Source of the DNA: Burkholderiales bacterium UBA4615
GTDB taxonomy: Bacteria > Pseudomonadota > Gammaproteobacteria > Burkholderiales > Burkholderiaceae_E
Length of the DNA: 14,907 nt
NCBI GenBank assembly: GCA_002386465.1
Contig: DGIT01000088.1
Coordinates: 1-14,907 of the forward strand
Direction of reading: 5' to 3'
Position 1 is the stretch's first letter. Each line of letters opens with the position of its first letter. The notes beneath the pieces were generated by a model. That model made no database searches and was not told the origin of the DNA. It saw only the letters and a list, made by a program, of their open reading frames with translations. Position numbers and translations under genes: made by a program. Shown piece after piece: positions 7,067 to 14,218 of this stretch.

Positions 7067-8476
7067 TCAGCGCTGGCGCTGCGCCCAGCGTTCCTTGAAC
7101 GTGAGCCCGGTCGGAGTCGGCATGTCGCGGTAGTCGGACCAGCCTGCACCCAGCGGCAGGCTGCGAATGCGCCGCGTGTCACCACCCATCCAGCGCAGCA
7201 CCCGTGACGCCACCCGAGTCAGAGGCCGATACACAGCCGGGTGACGCGCAGCCCAGGACCACATCCGCAATCCGGCCCGTTCGCGCCAGGGCCGAAGGCC
7301 GCGCTCCATCTGCTTTTCACGCAGCTTGCGCAGCAGATCGGGCAGCGGGATCTTCATGGGGCACACCACATGGCACTCGCCACACATCGTGGCTGCCTGC
7401 GGCAGATCAAGCGCGTTTTCAATGCCCACATAGGAGGGCGTGAGCACCGATCCCATGGGCCCCGGATACACCCAGCCATAGGTATGGCCGCCGATCTTCT
7501 GATAGACCGGGCAGTGATTCATGCAGGCACCGCAGCGAATGCAGCGCAGCATGTCCTGAAACTCTCCGCCCAGCAGCCCACTGCGCCCGCCATCCACCAG
7601 CACCACGTAGGCGTGTTCCGGGCCATCCTGTTCACCGGGCGCACGCGGCCCCGTGAGCAGCGAAAAATAGTTGGAAATCGACTGGCCGGTCGCAGAGCGC
7701 GGCAACAGACGCGCAACCGTGGCCAGGTCATCCAGAGTGGGCAGCACTTTTTCGATGCCGGTCACGGCCACATGCACCTTGGGCGGCAGCACGGTGCACA
7801 TGCCTTCATTGCCCTCGTTGGTGAAGACCGCAACCGAGCCGGTCTCGGCAATGATGAAATTGCCGCCAGACACCCCCATGTCGGCTGACAGGAAATGGGG
7901 GCGCAAGAATTCGCGCGCCTCGCGGGTCATTTGCGGGATGTCAGTCAGGCGCGGACGCTGGTGCACGCGAGCAAAGAGATCGGACACCTCATCCTTCGAC
8001 TTATGCACCACCGGTGCCACGATATGCGAGGGCGGCTCGTTGTCATTGATCTGCAGGATGTACTCGCCCAGATCAGTCTCAACGACCTTGATGCCAGCCG
8101 CCTCAAGGTGGCGGTTGAGCGCCATCTCCTCCGACACCATCGACTTGGACTTGGTGACCTTCGAAACACCATGGCGCCGGGCAATCTCGACCACCAGCCG
8201 CGAGGCCTGCTCGGGTGTTTCGGCCCACAGAACCTTCGTGCCACGGCGCGTGGCCTCGGCCTCGAAGCGCTCCAGCCAGGCGTCCAGATGGGCCAGAGCC
8301 CGATTGCGCCGCTCCACGGCCGCATCGCGTGTCGCCTCGAAATCATCGAGTTCGGCGATGGCGTTGGTCCGCCCCACGGTCCAGCGCTGAGAGAGAATCT
8401 TTAGGTTCTGCTGCAGGCGCACATCGGCCAGCTTCTGACCGCTGCGCGCCTTGAAATGCATGGACTGGACTTGCAT
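7067..8476 (-). CDS. lutB: LutB/LldF-type iron-sulfur protein of L-lactate oxidation
   Basis: This 469-residue protein is a subunit of the LutABC-type L-lactate oxidising complex, which converts lactate to pyruvate. The N-terminal LUD domain (about 60-300) includes TKSKSMVSEEMALN (108-121) and MGVSGGNFIIAETGS (200-214). Two ferredoxin-type clusters follow: C312-x2-C315-x2-C318-x3-C322-P and C365-x2-C368-x3-C372-P. The C-terminal segment (about 385-469) with GAGWSDYRDMPTPTGLTF is the usual LutB tail. Length is normal. The ATG at 8476 shares its A with the lutA stop (TGATG). An ATG six codons later is an alternative. No lutC follows: the stop is 8 bp from the end of the convergent radical SAM gene. 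A glycolate-oxidase-like use of these subunits is less likely. Confidence 0.94.
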   Translation of the reverse strand: MQVQSMHFKARSGQKLADVRLQQNLKILSQRWTVGRTNAIAELDDFEATRDAAVERRNRALAHLDAWLERFEAEATRRGTKVLWAETPEQASRLVVEIARRHGVSKVTKSKSMVSEEMALNRHLEAAGIKVVETDLGEYILQINDNEPPSHIVAPVVHKSKDEVSDLFARVHQRPRLTDIPQMTREAREFLRPHFLSADMGVSGGNFIIAETGSVAVFTNEGNEGMCTVLPPKVHVAVTGIEKVLPTLDDLATVARLLPRSATGQSISNYFSLLTGPRAPGEQDGPEHAYVVLVDGGRSGLLGGEFQDMLRCIRCGACMNHCPVYQKIGGHTYGWVYPGPMGSVLTPSYVGIENALDLPQAATMCGECHVVCPMKIPLPDLLRKLREKQMERGLRPWRERAGLRMWSWAARHPAVYRPLTRVASRVLRWMGGDTRRIRSLPLGAGWSDYRDMPTPTGLTFKERWAQRQR

Positions 8477-9213
8477 CAGTCGGCCCCTCCCACATCACCC
8501 GCAAGCACTTGCGCCACATGCAGCACGCGCGTGGTGGTGTCGCCCGTGCGACGCAAGCGTCCTTCGATGTTGAGCATGCAGCCCAGGTCGCCCAGCACCA
8601 CGCAGGGCGCACCACTGGCCCGGATACGGTCGATTTTCTCATCGACGATGGCGCTGGAAATGTCGCCGTACTTGACCGAGAAGGTGCCGCCAAAACCGCA
8701 GCACGCCCGGGCGTCTTTCATTTCGGTCAGGCGGATGGACGGATTGAGCGCCAGCAGAGCGCGGGGCTGTGCCTGCACCCCCAGCTCTCGCAGCCCGCTA
8801 CAGGAGTCGTGATAAGTCACCGCCCCTTCGAATCGACCCGGCAATTGCTTGAGCTTGAGCACATCATGCAAAAAAGCGGTGAGTTCCCAGGTGCGCGCGC
8901 TCAGATCATCGATGCGACGGCGCAGATCCGGGTCATCTGCAAAGAGCGTGGGGTAGTGATGCCGGATCATGCCGCCGCAGGAACCTGATGGCACCACCAC
9001 ATACTCAAAGCCCTCGAACTCGGCCAGGAACTTGCGTGCAAGGTCACGCGCCGCGGCCGTATCGCCGGAATTGAAGCCGGGTTGGCCGCAGCAGGTCTGG
9101 GACATCGGCACTTCAACTGTGCAGCCTGCCGATTCCAGCAATGTCACGCTGGATTCAGCGATTTCCGGACGCATCAGATCGACCAGACAGGTGATGAACA
9201 ACGCGACTCGCAA
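8476..9213 (-). CDS. lutA: LutA/LldE-type CCG-domain protein of L-lactate oxidation
   Basis: This 245-residue protein consists of two cysteine-rich CCG domains, the architecture of LutA/LldE and related to the heterodisulfide reductase/GlpC/GlcF group. The N-terminus RVALFITCLVDLMRPE is diagnostic. The first domain has C41-C42-G with GQPGFNSG and Cys79. The second has Cys138, C171-C172-G-FGGTFSVKYG and Cys212. These cysteines would hold iron-sulfur clusters in the cytoplasmic lactate-oxidising complex. The start is TTG 9213, supported by AGGAG six bases upstream and by the match to the family N-terminus. The only nearby ATG (complement of 9228-9230) is in another frame. It is the first gene of the lutAB operon and diverges from an IclR regulator. 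Confidence 0.94.
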   Translation of the reverse strand: MRVALFITCLVDLMRPEIAESSVTLLESAGCTVEVPMSQTCCGQPGFNSGDTAAARDLARKFLAEFEGFEYVVVPSGSCGGMIRHHYPTLFADDPDLRRRIDDLSARTWELTAFLHDVLKLKQLPGRFEGAVTYHDSCSGLRELGVQAQPRALLALNPSIRLTEMKDARACCGFGGTFSVKYGDISSAIVDEKIDRIRASGAPCVVLGDLGCMLNIEGRLRRTGDTTTRVLHVAQVLAGDVGGAD

Positions 9214-9219
9214 CCGCGG

Positions 9220-9224
9220 CTCCT
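9220..9224 (-). promoter_or_regulatory. Shine-Dalgarno deciding the TTG start of lutA
   Basis: AGGAG on the minus strand (complement of 9220-9224) lies six bases before TTG 9213. It is the strongest ribosome-binding site in this intergenic region and supports the rare TTG start. Confidence 0.75.
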
Positions 9225-9252
9225 CGACATGAATTTCACAGGATGATATAAC
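9224..9252 (+). promoter_or_regulatory. Sigma70-type promoter of the iclR-family gene
   Basis: TCGACA (9224-9229) and TATAAC (9247-9252) each match their consensus at five of six positions and are separated by the ideal 17 bp. Transcription would start near 9259. No comparable -35 is seen for lutAB on the opposite strand, which fits an activated or tightly controlled lut promoter. Confidence 0.6.
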
Positions 9253-9266
9253 GTATCACGATCGTG
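9244..9266. promoter_or_regulatory. Palindromic operator(s) between lutA and the IclR gene
   Basis: TGATATAACGTATCA (9244-9258) is an inverted repeat with 5-bp arms TGATA/TATCA around a 5-bp centre, and it contains the -10 of the regulator promoter. Overlapping its right end is a perfect 10-bp palindrome, CACGATCGTG (9257-9266). A 15-bp palindrome is the size bound by E. coli IclR. Binding by the adjacent regulator, with autoregulation, is inferred. Confidence 0.55.
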
Positions 9267-9296
9267 CCCCCCTCATTTCCGGTTCCCGACCTTCAG

Positions 9297-10100
9297 ATGC
9301 CCAGACCGCGAGACGACGCTTCCACAGCGGACACCGGCAACACCCGCACCGCCATTCAAGTCATCGACCGCTTGGTATCACTCCTCGATGCATTGGCGGA
9401 GCGTCCCGAAGCGGTCAGCCTGAAGGATCTGTCGCAGCGCACCGGCCTGCACCCCTCCACGGCCCACAGGATCCTGAACGATCTGGTCACCGCCAGGCTG
9501 GTGGATCGCTCGGAGCCTGGCACGTACCAGCTGGGAATTCGGCTGCTCGAGCTGGGCAATCTGGTCAAGGCGCGCCTGAATGTGCGTGATGCAGCCCTGG
9601 GGCCCATGCGCGAGCTGCACCGCACCACGCACCAGCCGGTCAATTTGTCGATTCGCCAGGGTGATGAAATCGTCTATATCGAACGTGCGGTCTCAGAGCG
9701 CAGCGGCATGCAGGTGGTGCGGGCGGTAGGGGGGCGGGCGCCACTGCACCTCACCTCGGTCGGCAAACTCTTTCTGGCGATCGACGATCCCCGCAATGTG
9801 CGGGCCTACGCGACTCGCACAGGCCTGGCCGGCCACACCCGGAACAGCCTGACCGATCCGGCCAAGCTTGAGCGCGAGCTGGCTCTGGTGCGCGCGCGCG
9901 GCTATGCCCGCGACAACGAGGAGCTCGAGCTCGGCGTACGTTGCATTGCTGCAGGCATACGCGATGACGCCGGCAAGCTGGTGGCCGGCCTGTCGATCTC
10001 GGCGCCATCGGATTTTCTGCAGGACGACTGGATCGATCTGCTGTGTCGCACCGCGGCTCAGATTTCCTCGGCCATCGGATACGACACCAGCGACGTGTGA
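9297..10100 (+). CDS. IclR-family transcriptional regulator
   Basis: This 267-residue DNA-binding protein has an N-terminal winged helix-turn-helix (about 18-82), where SLKDLSQRTGLHPSTAHRIL (41-60) is the recognition region. The C-terminal IclR effector domain (about 95-260) shows GGRAPLHLTSVGK (145-157) and the ARDNEELELGVRCIAAGIRD signature. IclR regulators bind a small organic acid or aromatic ligand and act as repressor or activator. Its divergent position and the palindromes between the genes suggest that it controls lutAB, with lactate or a related acid as possible ligand; this is inference. The start is uncertain. ATG 9297 leaves a leader of about 38 nt but has no clear Shine-Dalgarno. 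GTG 9264 in the same frame would add 11 residues, but lies only about five bases past the predicted transcription start. Confidence 0.93.
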   Translation: MPRPRDDASTADTGNTRTAIQVIDRLVSLLDALAERPEAVSLKDLSQRTGLHPSTAHRILNDLVTARLVDRSEPGTYQLGIRLLELGNLVKARLNVRDAALGPMRELHRTTHQPVNLSIRQGDEIVYIERAVSERSGMQVVRAVGGRAPLHLTSVGKLFLAIDDPRNVRAYATRTGLAGHTRNSLTDPAKLERELALVRARGYARDNEELELGVRCIAAGIRDDAGKLVAGLSISAPSDFLQDDWIDLLCRTAAQISSAIGYDTSDV

Positions 10101-10109
10101 GCGTCGCTG

Positions 10110-10132
10110 CGAGCGCTCCTCAGAAGCGCTCG
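10110..10132. terminator. Possible shared hairpin between convergent genes
   Basis: CGAGCGCT and AGCGCTCG form a perfect 8-bp stem with a 7-base loop across the short gap between the IclR gene and the convergent endopeptidase gene. There is no T-run on either side, so it may slow or end transcription only weakly, or simply protect mRNA ends. Confidence 0.35.
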
Positions 10133-11523
10133 ACCAGCATTGCGTTGCGCTGGAGTGGATCCTGAGGCTGAGTCGCCTCGCTCGGACGCTCGAGCAACCA
10201 CTTACGCAGTCGCTGCGCGTCCGCAAACCGGGATTGCGAACCGGCCGCATCAAGCAAAACGATGATCACCGAGCGCGAATCAACCCGTGCCTGCATGACC
10301 AGGCACTTGCCCGCTTCAGAAATAAAGCCAGTCTTTTGCAGACCGATCTCCCAACCCGGGGTATCGACCAGGCGGTTGGTGCTGCGAAACACGGTCTGGC
10401 GCGGGCCCAAGTCCACCGTCAGATCGGTGGCCGTCGAAAATCGCCGGATCTGGCCATAGTCGTGTGCTGCACGCACCATGCGCGCGAGGTCACGGGCATT
10501 GGACACGTTGCCACTGGACAGCCCGGTGGGGTCCGCAAAGCGGCTGTCTTCCATGCCGATGGCGCGCGCCTTCGCATTCATGGCATCGATGAACACTTTC
10601 AGGCCGCCTGGGTAGGTGCGCCCCAGCGCATGCGCTGCGCGATTTTCCGACGACATCAGCGCAAGGTGCATGAGCTCGGAACGGGTGAGCCGCGAGCCAA
10701 TGGGCAGCCGCGACCCACTGAAGCGCTCGGTATCGCGATCCGCTTCGCTCACCTCGATCACCTCTGCAGGATCGAGCCCAGCGTCCAGCACTACCATCGC
10801 GGTCATGACCTTTGTGATGGATGCAATCGGCAAGACTGCGTCAGCATTCTTCTGGTAGAGCGTCTCACCGGACTGCTGATCAAGCACCATGGCCACCGAT
10901 GAGCGCAGCTCAAGCGGATCGCCCACCTGGTGCAGCCCGATTGCCTGCCCGATCGATACGCGCGCAGGTTCGACAATACGGGGGGCGAAGCTGACCTTCA
11001 TCCAACGTGCGCCCTGCCCCGCACCGGATTCCGCCGCGCGCACACCTGAGCGCGCACCAGGCGCAGCGCCCTTGCCAGAGAGAGCCGCCTTCTGCGCGCG
11101 AGCATCATCCTTGAGCGAGCGCGTATCGTGCTTGCCGCGCCGCTCAGAGCCCTGAGCCTGCCGCAGTGTTTGACCACGCGCATTGGCCTGGGTCGTCACC
11201 CTCGACGCCGTCGCAGCAGCGCGCTTGTCCGTCGGACGCTGATCGTTCGCGCGCCGATCGACCGTGCTGCCCTCACGCTTGCGTGCACCAGGGGCGGCTG
11301 CACGCGCAGCGCCCGCACCCACGGTACGCGCCTGTGACTTGCCGCTCACCTTGACCACGTTCTTTGAGGAGGCAGGCGGTACAGCAGACCGCCTCTCGGC
11401 CTTGTCCGCAGCGAAGCTCGGGGCCGACGCCATGCACACTGCGGCACACAGAATCCAGCCCAGCGACGACACCCGACCGGCGGACATGCCGTAAAACCCA
11501 CTCTTCAGCACAGCTCGGATCAT
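10120..11523 (-). CDS. pbpG: D-alanyl-D-alanine endopeptidase (PBP7-like, S11 family) with long basic linker
   Basis: This exported serine peptidase cuts D-Ala cross-bridges in peptidoglycan. A signal peptide with hydrophobic core at about 21-33 ends at SFA-AD (near 37-40). A linker of about 130 residues (40-173) rich in Ala, Arg, Lys, Gly and Ser follows. The S11 peptidase domain (about 200-450) contains all catalytic motifs: S235-ITK238 (nucleophile and general base), S292-E-N294 and K397-T-G399. The start ATG 11523 has GGAG seven bases upstream and an extended -10 beyond that; a start at 11643 would precede the promoter. The 467-residue length exceeds the roughly 300 residues of E. coli PBP7 because of the linker. 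The motif spacing resembles PBP7/8 rather than a DacA carboxypeptidase, but that distinction is by eye. Confidence 0.92.
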   Translation of the reverse strand: MIRAVLKSGFYGMSAGRVSSLGWILCAAVCMASAPSFAADKAERRSAVPPASSKNVVKVSGKSQARTVGAGAARAAAPGARKREGSTVDRRANDQRPTDKRAAATASRVTTQANARGQTLRQAQGSERRGKHDTRSLKDDARAQKAALSGKGAAPGARSGVRAAESGAGQGARWMKVSFAPRIVEPARVSIGQAIGLHQVGDPLELRSSVAMVLDQQSGETLYQKNADAVLPIASITKVMTAMVVLDAGLDPAEVIEVSEADRDTERFSGSRLPIGSRLTRSELMHLALMSSENRAAHALGRTYPGGLKVFIDAMNAKARAIGMEDSRFADPTGLSSGNVSNARDLARMVRAAHDYGQIRRFSTATDLTVDLGPRQTVFRSTNRLVDTPGWEIGLQKTGFISEAGKCLVMQARVDSRSVIIVLLDAAGSQSRFADAQRLRKWLLERPSEATQPQDPLQRNAMLVERF

Positions 11524-11550
11524 CCGCTCGCTCCGTTGCAATCTGGGCGC

Positions 11551-11559
11551 AGTGTACCA
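11551..11559 (-). promoter_or_regulatory. Extended -10 promoter of the endopeptidase gene
   Basis: The minus strand reads TGGTACACT, a TACACT -10 hexamer with the TGn extension. Transcription would start near 11544, about 20 nt before the ATG at 11523, leaving room for the GGAG ribosome-binding site. The -35 region is weak. Confidence 0.5.
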
Positions 11560-11594
11560 AACGGCACTGCGCTGTTGCGAAAAAATAGAGCGCA

Positions 11595-11699
11595 ATGAAT
11601 GACTTGCAGGCGGATGTCGAGTCTCCACTTCAAGTGGCGCCACACGGGAGCACCACCTCCCAGGCAGTGCGCATCAACCCCGCGCGACTCAGCGCCTGA
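11595..11699 (+). CDS. Possible 34-residue small protein or leader upstream of the phasin
   Basis: An ATG at 11595 opens 34 codons (starts MNDLQADVESPLQ, ends INPARLSA) to a TGA at 11697-11699. I do not recognise the sequence. About three quarters of its codons end in G or C, in keeping with the neighbouring genes, but that could be chance in GC-rich DNA. The Shine-Dalgarno is weak at best. It sits between the two divergent promoters and ends just before the upstream phasin operator, so it would need its own promoter. It could equally be non-coding spacer. Confidence 0.2.
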   Translation: MNDLQADVESPLQVAPHGSTTSQAVRINPARLSA

Positions 11700-11707
11700 C
11701 CCCGATC

Positions 11708-11724
11708 TTGTTGCGTCGCAACAA
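11708..11724 (+). promoter_or_regulatory. Upstream PhaR-like operator of the phasin gene
   Basis: TTGTTGCGTCGCAACAA is a perfect inverted repeat with 8-bp arms around one central base. It ends 7 bp before the phasin -35. Its core TGCGTCGCA fits the TGC-RNY-GCA pattern that I recall for PhaR, the PHA-responsive repressor. It matches the copy at 11765-11781 at 15 of 17 positions. Confidence 0.6.
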
Positions 11725-11731
11725 ATTTCGC

Positions 11732-11759
11732 TTGACTGCGCCGAAGCGGCCTCTATACT
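11732..11759 (+). promoter_or_regulatory. Sigma70-type promoter of the phasin gene
   Basis: TTGACT (11732-11737) and TATACT (11754-11759) each match consensus at five of six positions, separated by 16 bp. Transcription would start near 11766, giving a leader of about 50 nt. This is the strongest promoter in the window, in keeping with the abundance of phasins. Confidence 0.75.
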
Positions 11760-11764
11760 CCGGT

Positions 11765-11781
11765 TTGTTGCGTTGCACCAA
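11765..11781 (+). promoter_or_regulatory. Downstream PhaR-like operator at the transcription start
   Basis: TTGTTGCGTTGCACCAA repeats the upstream site with two changes and covers the predicted start of transcription. The part TGCGTTGCACCA fits the pattern TGCRNYGCASMA at every position. A repressor bound here would block initiation directly. Confidence 0.6.
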
Positions 11782-11816
11782 TACCGATGCGCCCGCACTT
11801 TTAACGGAGGTTCCTT

Positions 11817-12362
11817 ATGTTCGCGACCCCTGACCAGCTTCTCGCACTGCACAAAGCCAACCTGGCTTCCCTGCAAGCACTCACCGCTTCGTCTTTTGAA
11901 GGCATGGAGCGTCTGGCCCAGCTCAATATTGCCGCCGCCCGCTCAACCGTCGACGAAGCCGCCGAGAAAGTCAAAGCTCTGCTGGAAGCCAAAGACGTGA
12001 AAGCCGTGACGGACCTCAGCGTCAATGCGGTGCAGCCGGTGGGCGAAAAGCTCACGGCCTATGCCAAGCATGTGTATGACATCGCAAGCGAAACCAGCGC
12101 CGAATTCGTGAAGGTCGTCGACCAGCAGATGGCTGACAGTAACCGCCAGCTGCACACGGTCATCGACTCCATGGCGCGCAATGCGCCGGCCGGCACCGAA
12201 GGCATGGTCAGCTTCGTGAAGCAGGCCGTTTCATCGGCAAGCACCGCATTCGACCAGTTCAATCGCGCCTCGCGTCAGGTCGTTGAGATGGCTGAAGCCA
12301 ACATGACCGCCGCTGGAAAGTCTGTCTCCAAGGCGGCCGCCAACGGCAAGCGCGCAGCCTGA
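11817..12362 (+). CDS. phaP: Phasin, PHA granule-associated protein
   Basis: This 181-residue protein coats intracellular polyhydroxyalkanoate granules and controls their size and number. It is helical and Ala-rich throughout, with no signal peptide or membrane segment. The start MFATPDQLLALHKANLASL and the segment EGMERLAQLNIAAARSTVDEA (28-48) are characteristic of the betaproteobacterial PhaP family, as is the length of about 180-190. The Ala/Lys-rich C-terminus (KAAANGKRAA) is typical too. ATG 11817 has GGAGG six bases upstream, the best ribosome-binding site here. The gene is monocistronic: it has its own promoter and a terminator 22 bp after the stop. Two PhaR-like sites around the promoter suggest repression until PHA granules titrate the repressor. 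Neither phaR nor the PHA synthase genes lie in the window. Confidence 0.95.
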   Translation: MFATPDQLLALHKANLASLQALTASSFEGMERLAQLNIAAARSTVDEAAEKVKALLEAKDVKAVTDLSVNAVQPVGEKLTAYAKHVYDIASETSAEFVKVVDQQMADSNRQLHTVIDSMARNAPAGTEGMVSFVKQAVSSASTAFDQFNRASRQVVEMAEANMTAAGKSVSKAAANGKRAA

Positions 12363-12383
12363 CTAAAGGCCTGCGTTCATCAG

Positions 12384-12419
12384 AGCCCCGTGCAGCCAGC
12401 GCTGCGCCGGGCTTTTTTT
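12384..12419 (+). terminator. Rho-independent terminator of the phasin gene
   Basis: A 13-bp stem (AGCCCCGTGCAGC with GCTGCGCCGGGCT, one C-C mismatch and one G-U pair) closes a CAGC loop and is followed by seven T residues at 12413-12419. It ends 32 bp before the convergent CinA-type gene, so it separates the two transcripts. Confidence 0.92.
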
Positions 12420-12451
12420 CGCCGTCAGCAGGCCTGCAGGCGAGTCGCCGC

Positions 12452-13249
12452 TCAGGCCTGCAACGAACCACCAAGCGCCAGAACGCCCTCGCGCAGACGT
12501 GTGAACGCCGCCTCCAGAAGATCGGGCGGGCCCTTGACGCCCAATTCAATATGCCGACGCTGCCCGCCCTCTCCCACTGAAGGCAGGCTGTAGACCTTGA
12601 CCTGCGCACATTCGCGCTCCACGGCTTCCATGAGGGGCGTCAGAGTGGATTCAGCCAGTTCGTAAACCAGCATCGAGCGATCTGCCACGGGCTGGCGATG
12701 AAACTGTTCGGCGTAGTGCGTGTCCAGGACCCACTCGATCATGGGCCACGCCATGACAGGAAAGCCCGGCACAAACCAGTGCCGCGCCACATTGAACCCG
12801 GGAATCCGGTTGTAGGGATTCGGGATGATGTGCGCGCCCGCGGGAAACTCACCCATCTTCAGGCGCTGTTGATTTTCAGGAAGGCGCATGTCGGCGTTTG
12901 CCTTGCCCTCTTGAGCCATCTCGATCGTTCGTTGTGTGATCAGCTCGCCCGCCTGCGGATGCAGTGTCAACGCCACCCCGAGTGCCGCAGCCGCTGACTG
13001 ACGCGTGTGGTCATCCGGCGTGGCGCCAATGCCTCCGCAACTGAACACGACATCGGTGCCTGCGAACGTGTCGCGCAGGGTGTCGGTCAGATGCTGACGA
13101 TCGTCACCGACGTAGCGGGCCCAGGACAGCGCCAGTCCACGATCCCCCAACAGTGCGATCACCTTGCTCAGATGCTTGTCCTGGCGCTTGCCCGACAGGA
13201 TTTCATCACCCACGATGATCAGCCCGAACCGTTCGGACGCCTGACTCAT
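12452..13249 (-). CDS. CinA-type MoCF-domain protein (molybdopterin-binding fold)
   Basis: This 265-residue cytoplasmic protein is a single-domain member of the CinA N-terminal (MoCF_biosynth, COG1058) family. The signatures are IIVGDEILSGKRQDKH (11-26) and SCGGIGATPDDHTRQ (70-84), the latter matching the usual TGG-x-GPT-x-D loop with Ala for Pro. The C-terminal CinA amidohydrolase (PncC) domain is absent, so it is not full-length CinA. The family resembles MoaB/MogA, and related proteins have been linked to ADP-ribose pyrophosphatase activity; the activity here is unknown. The start ATG 13249 has AGGAG six bases upstream. It lies 18 bp after the membrane hydroxylase gene and is the last gene of that operon, meeting the phasin terminator head-on. 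Confidence 0.88.
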   Translation of the reverse strand: MSQASERFGLIIVGDEILSGKRQDKHLSKVIALLGDRGLALSWARYVGDDRQHLTDTLRDTFAGTDVVFSCGGIGATPDDHTRQSAAAALGVALTLHPQAGELITQRTIEMAQEGKANADMRLPENQQRLKMGEFPAGAHIIPNPYNRIPGFNVARHWFVPGFPVMAWPMIEWVLDTHYAEQFHRQPVADRSMLVYELAESTLTPLMEAVERECAQVKVYSLPSVGEGGQRRHIELGVKGPPDLLEAAFTRLREGVLALGGSLQA

Positions 13250-13267
13250 GTCTGTCTCCTGAACGGG

Positions 13268-14218
13268 TCAGGCCCGCCCGAACCAGCGGGCACAGGCCCG
13301 CCATTGCTGTGCCCAGAAACCGCGACCATAGTCGCGCCCATCGAGCTGGTCCTGGATGCCGGTGGGCACGAAGCCCACGCGCCAATCGGCTGTACGAAAC
13401 AGCACATCCCAGACCGGAAAGAGCACTGCGAAATTCACACCCCGCGCCGGCCCTTCGTGCCCGATGCCCATCGCGTGGTGCAGGCGATGAAAGCTCGGAC
13501 TGACCAGGAACCGCTCGAACACGCCGGGCCAGCGCAGCCGCACATTGGCATGCTGCAGGCTCTGCAACACCCGTGAAGCGATGATCAGCATGACGAATTG
13601 CCCGGGTGCCACGCCGATCATGAGCGCCACCAGCGCCATGACGACATCACGTAACAGGTCATCGAGCAGATGGTTGCGCTGATCGCTCCAGAACGTCATC
13701 TGGCGCTGACTGTGATGCACTGCATGCAGAGACCACCATGCTTCGATGCGATGCTGCCCGCGATGCAACCAGTAATCGACGAAATCCAGGACTACGAGGT
13801 AAAGCAGGAAACTCACCAGCGGCGTATCGGTCACGCCCGGCCAGGCCTGATCGATATTGACCCGAGACAGGCCCCACCAGCGCAACTGCGACTCCAGCGC
13901 ATCGAGCAGCGGTCTGGCCAGTGCAAACACCAGCAGCGCAAATCCGCCTAACCGATGCAGCAGGGTGTAGAGGATGTCGGTACGCACCGCCGCACGATCG
14001 ATGACCGCCTCAGCCGGCCAACGCCGTTCCATGGCCCCCAGCACGACAGCCAGGACCGCAACTTCAATGAGCCCGAGCACCACCCATTCGGTGAACTCGA
14101 ACATCGGCTCGGCCAGACCCATCTTTCCGATGTGATACAGGGTCGGCAGCACCAGCGTTTCAAACAGAAACTGTTGTGCAGCCCGCACCCCATCGCTGAG
14201 CAGATCCAGTGGATTCAT
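13268..14218 (-). CDS. Sterol desaturase/fatty acid hydroxylase family membrane protein
   Basis: This 316-residue integral membrane di-iron protein carries the histidine boxes of the family: H152-x3-H156 (HRGQH), H165-x2-HH169 (HAVHH) and H244-x2-HH248 (HRLHH), plus H223. They would bind two irons on the cytoplasmic side and hydroxylate or desaturate a lipid C-H bond. Hydrophobic segments at about 43-63, 87-108, 134-151 and 192-218 are likely membrane spans. Family members act on fatty acids, carotenoids, sterols or ether lipids, and the sequence does not tell which. The start ATG 14218 overlaps the stop of the upstream deacetylase as ATGA, so the two are probably translated together. CinA-type gene 18 bp downstream completes the operon. 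Confidence 0.92.
   Translation of the reverse strand: MNPLDLLSDGVRAAQQFLFETLVLPTLYHIGKMGLAEPMFEFTEWVVLGLIEVAVLAVVLGAMERRWPAEAVIDRAAVRTDILYTLLHRLGGFALLVFALARPLLDALESQLRWWGLSRVNIDQAWPGVTDTPLVSFLLYLVVLDFVDYWLHRGQHRIEAWWSLHAVHHSQRQMTFWSDQRNHLLDDLLRDVVMALVALMIGVAPGQFVMLIIASRVLQSLQHANVRLRWPGVFERFLVSPSFHRLHHAMGIGHEGPARGVNFAVLFPVWDVLFRTADWRVGFVPTGIQDQLDGRDYGRGFWAQQWRACARWFGRA

Noticed and set aside
7241..8404. Several plus-strand frames opposite lutB
   Set aside because: lutB shows intact LUD and ferredoxin motifs on the other strand; the plus frames are shadows.
9868..10902. 344-codon plus-strand frame over the IclR and endopeptidase genes
   Set aside because: It crosses two real genes in other frames and has no motif.
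11524..11643. 40-codon extension of the endopeptidase
   Set aside because: It would put the promoter inside the gene and hide the signal peptide; ATG 11523 has a good ribosome-binding site.
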